64,000 nt of DNA from Pseudisothecium myosuroides (taxonomy: Eukaryota > Streptophyta > Bryopsida > Hypnales > Lembophyllaceae): NCBI GenBank assembly GCA_951799445.1, contig OX637297.1:7750001-7814000 (forward strand). The letters run 5' to 3'. How positions within the stretch are numbered: the stretch's first letter is position 1; every line of letters starts with the position of its first letter. Made by a program: the position numbers and the translations under genes. The notes beneath the pieces were generated by a model. It did no database searches, was not told where the DNA came from, and saw only the letters and a list, made by a program, of their open reading frames with translations. Shown piece by piece: positions 58,861-64,000 of this stretch.

Positions 58861-59986
58861 TTACTCTCCAGCAAGGTGAAGTCCCTGAAACCAAGGCAGC
58901 AAGGTATCCAAGAGAAACATGTCCTTCGGACCATTTCCCTTGTTCAACCAGGGCTCTGGAAGAATGATGTTCTCAGACTTGTTGAGAATGTGTTTATTTG
59001 GACTGTCGTCTACGGCGATCGTATTCTGCGGAGTGAATCTACCCTGAAAGCTAGTGAACAGGTTATCCAAATTTTTAAGAAACAAGTCCTTGCTCGTGCC
59101 TGGCTTCTTATAAGTCGATGTATACCCCTTCTTATCCCTAAACTTCAGTGTCTTACAAGAGTCCTGTCCCAATATGAACAGAGGGAAGCCTACGCCTTCG
59201 AAGAGATACATGGCCACTTCTTCAGTGGTGGTCTTCTTCATCGAGCTCCACACAAAAATCGAAGCTATCTTGCCTAATTCACGTAGAAACTCAAGACACC
59301 GTGGACGAACGTACACTAGCTTTGGCCCCACTATGGCGGGATGGACAGCCGAGTGCGGCTGCACGGCATCAAGGATACGTTTGGACCAACCCTTTGATTT
59401 CACATCTTCACAGACACACAAAATTCCATTGAGGTCCAAGACGACGTTGATCCACTTCTCCACCACCCTGGACTTCAATGGCAGATTGACCTTCTTTGAA
59501 GTACCTCCAAGATCACATGGAGGACCAGATTCCTGCTAAACAATAGACGAATGTGCAGCCAGTTATTACCCTATACTAGCACATTTGAAACTTCACGCGA
59601 ATCACAGGGCCGCTCATGTTCGTCGTGACCAAATAAAAAAACAAAATAAGAAGGAACAAAAAAATAAGGAGTACCCAAGAAGTCTCATATGAGTAGCAGG
59701 ATGCATACCTTCTTCTGCGACGCCTCTGTGGTCTCCACGGAAGCGTCCTTTGCCACGACGGCCGGCTCTGGAATGCGAATCTCCAGTAGATCTGCATCTG
59801 AGATGACAACGTCATGTGCCACCGGAGTGAGAGCTGTGGACGGTCCAGGCACAAGGACGGACACGAGGACATTGCTTTCCATGGGATTGGTTTGATCACT
59901 TTCCACAAGACCAGGAACAGGCCGAGCAGTAGTATTCATAGGTTCAGGGACGGGAAGAGAAATACAATCTACAATATTGGCAATGC
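58861..59986 (-). CDS. FCP1-homology (HAD superfamily) protein, likely pseudo-phosphatase
   Basis: Exons 59986-59709 and 59535-58861 on the minus strand (GT..AG, phase 0) give a leader (LVESDQTNPMESNVLVSV) and an FCPH domain. INVVLDLNGILCVCED is motif I, YVRPRCLEFLRELGKIASIFVWSSM is motif II region, and TSKDLFLKNLDNLF / NTIAVDDSPNKHILN is the C-terminal acidic motif with paired Asp. Active phosphatases have DxDx(T/V). Here motif I is DLNGI, so the general-acid Asp is Asn. This substitution recurs in plant FCP1-like proteins. It suggests binding rather than CTD dephosphorylation. The frame stops at TAA 58863-58861, but 41 more sense codons (LKAYRGTAVARIDRRTLCDK..EYDRLMEVVKALPS) follow to TAG at 58735, so the TAA may truncate a longer protein. 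Upstream exons are uncertain. Confidence 0.75.
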
Positions 59987-60239
59987 CTGCATGTCAAAAT
60001 GTACAAGGAAAGATCCGTAAGAAATCCGTATATTAGAGCCTCACAGAATGAGATATAAATACATGAATGAGCTGAAAAATGTTTGAACTCCATGGTTCAG
60101 TCCACTAGAAGTTTCGTTTTAGCAAAATAATTGTAGTCTCTCCAAAACGACTACACCTATATACAACCTATGGCAAAAATCAGCTCGAGTCGAGCTGAAC
60201 TGTACAAGTGACATCGAGTGATTATTGAGGAGCACCTGT

Positions 60240-60658
60240 ACCCACGTCCTAGCTAGGCACCGAGGGACTCTGCAAATCTAACTGCGCTGGGTGCTCCACC
60301 GGTAGTTGATGCTCAGCACCTCCCGCGACTGGAAGGCTTGGCGTAGCCTGAGCATCTGCAAGAGCCGCCTGCGCGTCAGTTGATGGGCATGAGTGGTTTG
60401 CTGCATTTTTGCTGACATTTTTATCTACTGTTTTCAGAATTAGCTCCGTTCGAGCTGATTTTACATCGAGCTAAATTGAACATGCAGACTTGGTGGCAAC
60501 GCTGTCAAGCATTTATTTCGATCGAAGCTGAATTTACAGAACACATCTTAAAAAAATATGCTAAAGTTAGGCCATTATTACCTCAATTGGCTTTGGATTC
60601 TTCACTTCAATGATACTTTCCTCTACGATTCCTCTCTTGCAGCTCCCCAGCTCAGTTT
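60240..60658 (-). CDS. Possible upstream exons of the FCP1-like gene
   Basis: Exon 60658-60582 (after TTTCAG, ending at GTAATA) reads ETELGSCKRGIVEESIIEVK. A second open stretch at about 60405-60245 reads STDAQAALADAQATPSLPV and EHQLPVEHPAQLDLQSPS. Phases do not join cleanly to the exon at 59986, so the model is incomplete. Telomere-box-like AAACCCTA motifs lie further upstream (60846, 61972), as is common in plant promoters. Confidence 0.35.
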
Positions 60659-63600
60659 CTGAAACAAATAGAATTGTAGCAGTCGATTTTCAGAAGTCCT
60701 GCATAATTTCAAAACCAACAATTAGCTTCATACCATCGCAGCAGCACCAACAACTTCATCAAACACAACGATTTGACAAGTGAGGAACAAAAAAACTAAC
60801 AATTGAGCAACACATTCAAACCAAAAACAATTCTCATTCATTCCAATGCCTAAACCCTAAAACCACTATCCCAAAGCCTACTAAAACCCTGAAATTCTGA
60901 ACTACACTTGAAATCCAGCGCTCCAAACCCTATTTCCAAGTCACGACAGCTGCAACCCAAAGTTTTACACCCAAACTTAACAAGAACCCTCACAATCCAA
61001 ACAGCCAGCAGTGAATTGAAACACACAGCAGCACCCTCGCCACCGGGAAAAAAATAAAAATAAATCAAGCTCCTATCAACAAATGAGAAACAAAAAACCC
61101 AGGGCTACATACAAGCCCCAAAGAAACGAATCACTCTTAAACCTGGCACACCTTCACAGCATCCTAATTTCAGGTAATAGCACTCCCCTGGCACACCTTC
61201 ACAGCAAAGATGAAAAAACTAAACAGGCCTACATTCGAACTTCTTCCTCACAAGCTTCTCTAAAGTAACGTTCCAGAGTATCTGAAAACTAGTGAAGCAT
61301 TTTAACCAGAAACCTGCCTCTCATTTGGAACCACAGAAACTTGGAACCCCAGAGACCTGCCTCTCATTTGGACAATTCAAAACCTATCATTTCAAAGAGT
61401 TTCTTTCAAACATCCTTATAAAAGTACACTGATTTTAAAAAGCAATAGAAACAGAAACAGCGTTCAAACACTCAAAGCCTCACGCAAGAACAAAAATCAT
61501 CAAAGAAACCAAACTTTCAAACATCCTAAACCTGAAGTTCTCAAAAGCAGAACCATCAGATCAACAAACCCTCAAGCATTAACGTACATCCTCAAGCTCG
61601 CAGCCTTGACGTCCAAAACCCTAGAGCAAAAAACAGAAACACTGACAAGAGAATGTAAGAGTATGAGGATGGCGCTTACCTAAGTTAAACCGCTTGAACA
61701 ATCCCTAAACCTTGAACCAAGCCGCCCGCAGTCACCCAAATGAATCACCCCGCAGTTAGGCAATCTTCCTGCAGTCACGAGGAATTGAAACGTCGGATGA
61801 AAACGCATTCCACAAACGCCTCGCACACCGCTGCGACAAGCAACCACAACGTCGAGAAAATAGCAATCTAAACGCGCCCCAAACCGCCAAGGAGATCACG
61901 GATTTGCAGGAGAGAATCGCAGAAGACGAGGAGCTCGGAGCGAAGGAGGAAAAAAAAACTTGGCGCGCGCCAAACCCTAGCCCACTGTTGGACTTTCTCT
62001 CTAGATACCCGGGATGGCGACCTCCGATGTTGATACCTGGGACGAACATGGCTGATACCCGACACCCACGTTGCTGATACTCGGGGCAGACGCTAATGAT
62101 ACCCGGATTCGTAAAGGTACAGGTTCCTAGATTCTATTCAAACCTGTATCCTTTTCATGCATAGACTTCGGATATTGATACCCTGACCTCTTGAATACTT
62201 GCAAAATTGGGGAGGTTTTGGGTTTTAGGAGAAGTGCTAAAGTGACAACATACGAGAAAATGATGTAGCCAAATATTTTAGTATTCCTCTATACTTCGGA
62301 TAGAACTATCTTTTCATCCACATATGTAGATGAGTTTCATTTCAAATTGGCAATTTCATCCAATTTTTTTTTTTAAAATGGAGCAATTTGACATTATCAT
62401 CCGATTTATATTATAATTTTTTCTATAGGTTTCATGCAACCCATTTTTTTGGGAGTCACTTGGCCATAGAAGGCCCAAATTAAAAACATTGCTTGCAAAT
62501 ACTTTAAAAAGGCATAATTTGACCGTAAAAACATGTGCTGGACAAGAAATCATTCACCTTCATTAACCCTTAATGGAGACGACAGCCGTAATCATATCTT
62601 TGGTTATTGTGTGATTCATTGGCTTAAAACATTCCACGAAGCACTCATTGAAATTTAAAATACTTTAAAACTTATTCCCTTTTGAGTTTTGACTACACAA
62701 TTGGAAGAAAGATTACTTGCATTTTTATGGTACTAAAAGAACTCTTTGTGATGCAGTGGGAAAAAAATTGGCCTCATTAGTGTTTTTGGGTTACACAACT
62801 CATTTAGGACCATAGAATTCATCCATAACTTCTGGTACTACTGTGTAACATCATTGATCTACTTTTAAGGAAATGGAGAATTTCATTGGTTAGGAAGTCT
62901 GAGTGTAGTGCATGATTTTGAGCTTCTCTACAAAAATTGTAAGGATGACCAATTACACTTTTGTCCTATAAAAACTATTTTTTTGTCGTTAATTAATAGC
63001 AAAATGGCCACACATTATTTCAACACATTTTTTGGCTGCGTAGCTGCAAAGTCATCCCTGAATCCGGCGATTTTTTATTTTCGGCCGCCCTCCAAATATG
63101 AGATTTCAAAATTGAATTTCTTCAATTCAGTTGGCACCATTCCGTTCCCGCCCTCGAGTTCCCGCAAGTGAGCTGAGTGTACGCCGTCATCCACTGTTCC
63201 GAAATTCTTCTTCACTCTTTCTTGTTGTCTCCATCAACTCGTGTGCGCCTCGGCTTCTTGTCTTTTGTGGTTGAGCAGTTGAGCTAGAGCTGCAGGTGTA
63301 GTGCAATTATTGAGTACAGTATTCATTGAGTGTGATCGTGGCCGACGACTCTTGGCAGGTGGCTCTACGTTTTGCAGCGCTTGCGGTAAACGATTTAGCT
63401 CTTGTCAGTACAGTGCGGGCTCCGTTTCTTGCTTTGAATTGATTACAGATTATGTCTCTTTCTCTACGCAATCCTGACCGAAGATTCAATTCAAGGAACG
63501 GGTCCACTATGGAGAGAGTGCCATAGAGTTTTTAGTTTGTAGGACACAGTACGATGTACAATTGAATGATAAATCCTCCATCTCATTTCTCCCTCTCTGT

Positions 63601-64000
63601 AATTGTCTATGGAAGTGGAAGTGACGGTTCCTCCGAAATGTGCGCCGAAAAATATGGAAACGTACATACAAGCTCGATAATTGTTACTATTCCGCAAATT
63701 GCGGGACAAATGAGCTCGAATCGAGCTGATTGACTGACCGTTCTTTTGTACTTTTGCTTCAGGATTCAGCTCGATTCGAGCTGAATATATAAGGGTTCAT
63801 AGAGTTCACATAATCATAAACCTGACCAAATTTCTGACAGTGATTTAGCTCGATTCGAGCTGAATATCCAAAGAATGAAGTATTCATAATTCCTGGAGAT
63901 TACCCGTAACCCGAACTGATAAACTCGCTTATTAGGATTCAGCTCGAATCGAGCTAAATTTTGGAGCATAAATCATCATAAATTTGATACATATTAGCCA
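60659..64000. other. Mostly non-coding, promoter-like in part
   Basis: Around 61750-61990 the sequence is GC-richer with CGCGCGCC and AAACCCTAG, which may be the promoter and leader of the minus-strand gene below it. From 61995 to 62205 a GATACCCGG-like motif recurs six times. Beyond 62.2 kb it is AT-rich with no supported gene. Around 63.2-63.7 kb composition rises again, possibly a gene start running off the window, but no frame is convincing. Confidence 0.35.
61995..62205. repeat. Degenerate GATACCCGG repeat
   Basis: Copies: TAGATACCCGGGATG, TTGATACCTGGGAC, CTGATACCCGACAC, CTGATACTCGGGGC, ATGATACCCGGATT and later TTGATACCCTGACC. Most share (C/T/A)TGATAC.C.G; spacing is 20-30 bp for most copies. 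Confidence 0.6.

Larger units (their letters stand above)
58523..63959. repeat. Dispersed palindrome family AGCTCGA(A/T)TCGAGCT
   Basis: Full copies lie at about 58523-58541, 60180-60199, 60440-60458, 63712-63730, 63764-63788, 63844-63863 and 63937-63959. The best reads TCAGCTCGATTCGAGCTGA. Partial copies are at about 58641, 60464, 60517 and 63671. Four of them fall in the last 300 bp, and the series probably continues outside the window. Flanks are unrelated except AGGATTCAGCTCGA shared by two copies. Confidence 0.75.

Noticed and set aside
27446..58863. TAA/TAG read as glutamine (altered genetic code)
   Set aside because: Q fits well at several internal TAG/TAA codons, but the R3H gene uses about 30 CAA/CAG glutamines and no TAR, and the paralogous insert genes end naturally at TAG and TAA. 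Frameshifts also accompany the stops.
61756..62049. 97-codon minus-strand ORF as a gene
   Set aside because: Low-complexity Ser run and arginine-rich translation in a GC-rich, promoter-like region. More likely leader sequence.

Overview
The window looks like nuclear DNA of a plant-lineage (streptophyte) organism. It is AT-rich and gene-poor, with GT..AG introns, plant-type gene families and many decayed transposons. The repertoire (a plant-type R3H-SUZ protein, a phytyl ester synthase/DGAT-like fragment, a DUF7869 protein, PIF/Harbinger, tnp2-like and TTAA-site elements) suits a non-seed plant or charophyte better than a seed plant. I cannot name the species. I saw no rRNA, tRNA or CRISPR array.

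Layout: 0-0.55 kb, end of a decayed PIF/Harbinger transposase (minus). 0.5-13.6 kb, mostly non-coding, with foldback MITE-like elements and one TTAA element. 13.67-16.1 kb, an intact four-exon R3H-SUZ gene (minus), the best host gene here. 16.4-19.5 kb, a PIF/Harbinger-type element just upstream of that gene, with a 0.9-kb TTAA element nested in it and a second one beside it. 21.3-31.0 kb, a DUF7869 pseudogene (minus) split by a 6,968-bp insertion. The insertion has a 5-bp target-site duplication (AAGGG) and TG...CA ends, and carries two divergently transcribed paralogous genes (globular domain, acidic linker, coiled coil). 31.1-32.1 kb, a cluster of about 12 short imperfect palindromes. 34.4-39.5 kb, a satellite array of about 173-bp units, broken by a 0.73-kb TIR element. 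41.0-45.5 kb (plus) and 49.2-51.0 kb (minus), two intron-containing, damaged relatives of the genes in the 23.5-30.5 kb insertion. One has gained a Cys-rich zinc finger and the other a tandemly triplicated exon. 46.6-47.75 kb, a three-exon phytyl ester synthase/DGAT-like fragment. 53.4-54.3 kb, a third full-size TTAA element. 55.75-57.4 kb, a truncated tnp2-type transposase. 57.8-62 kb, a minus-strand gene encoding an FCP1-homology (HAD) protein whose second catalytic Asp is Asn. 58.5-64 kb, a second dispersed palindrome family built on AGCTCGA.TCGAGCT.

How it fits together: only the R3H-SUZ gene and perhaps the FCP1-like gene look like functioning host genes. The rest is a record of nested transposition. 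The most unusual items are the symmetric 7-kb insertion with its gag-like gene pair, the four-copy family it belongs to, and the two clusters of TCGA-centred palindromes.
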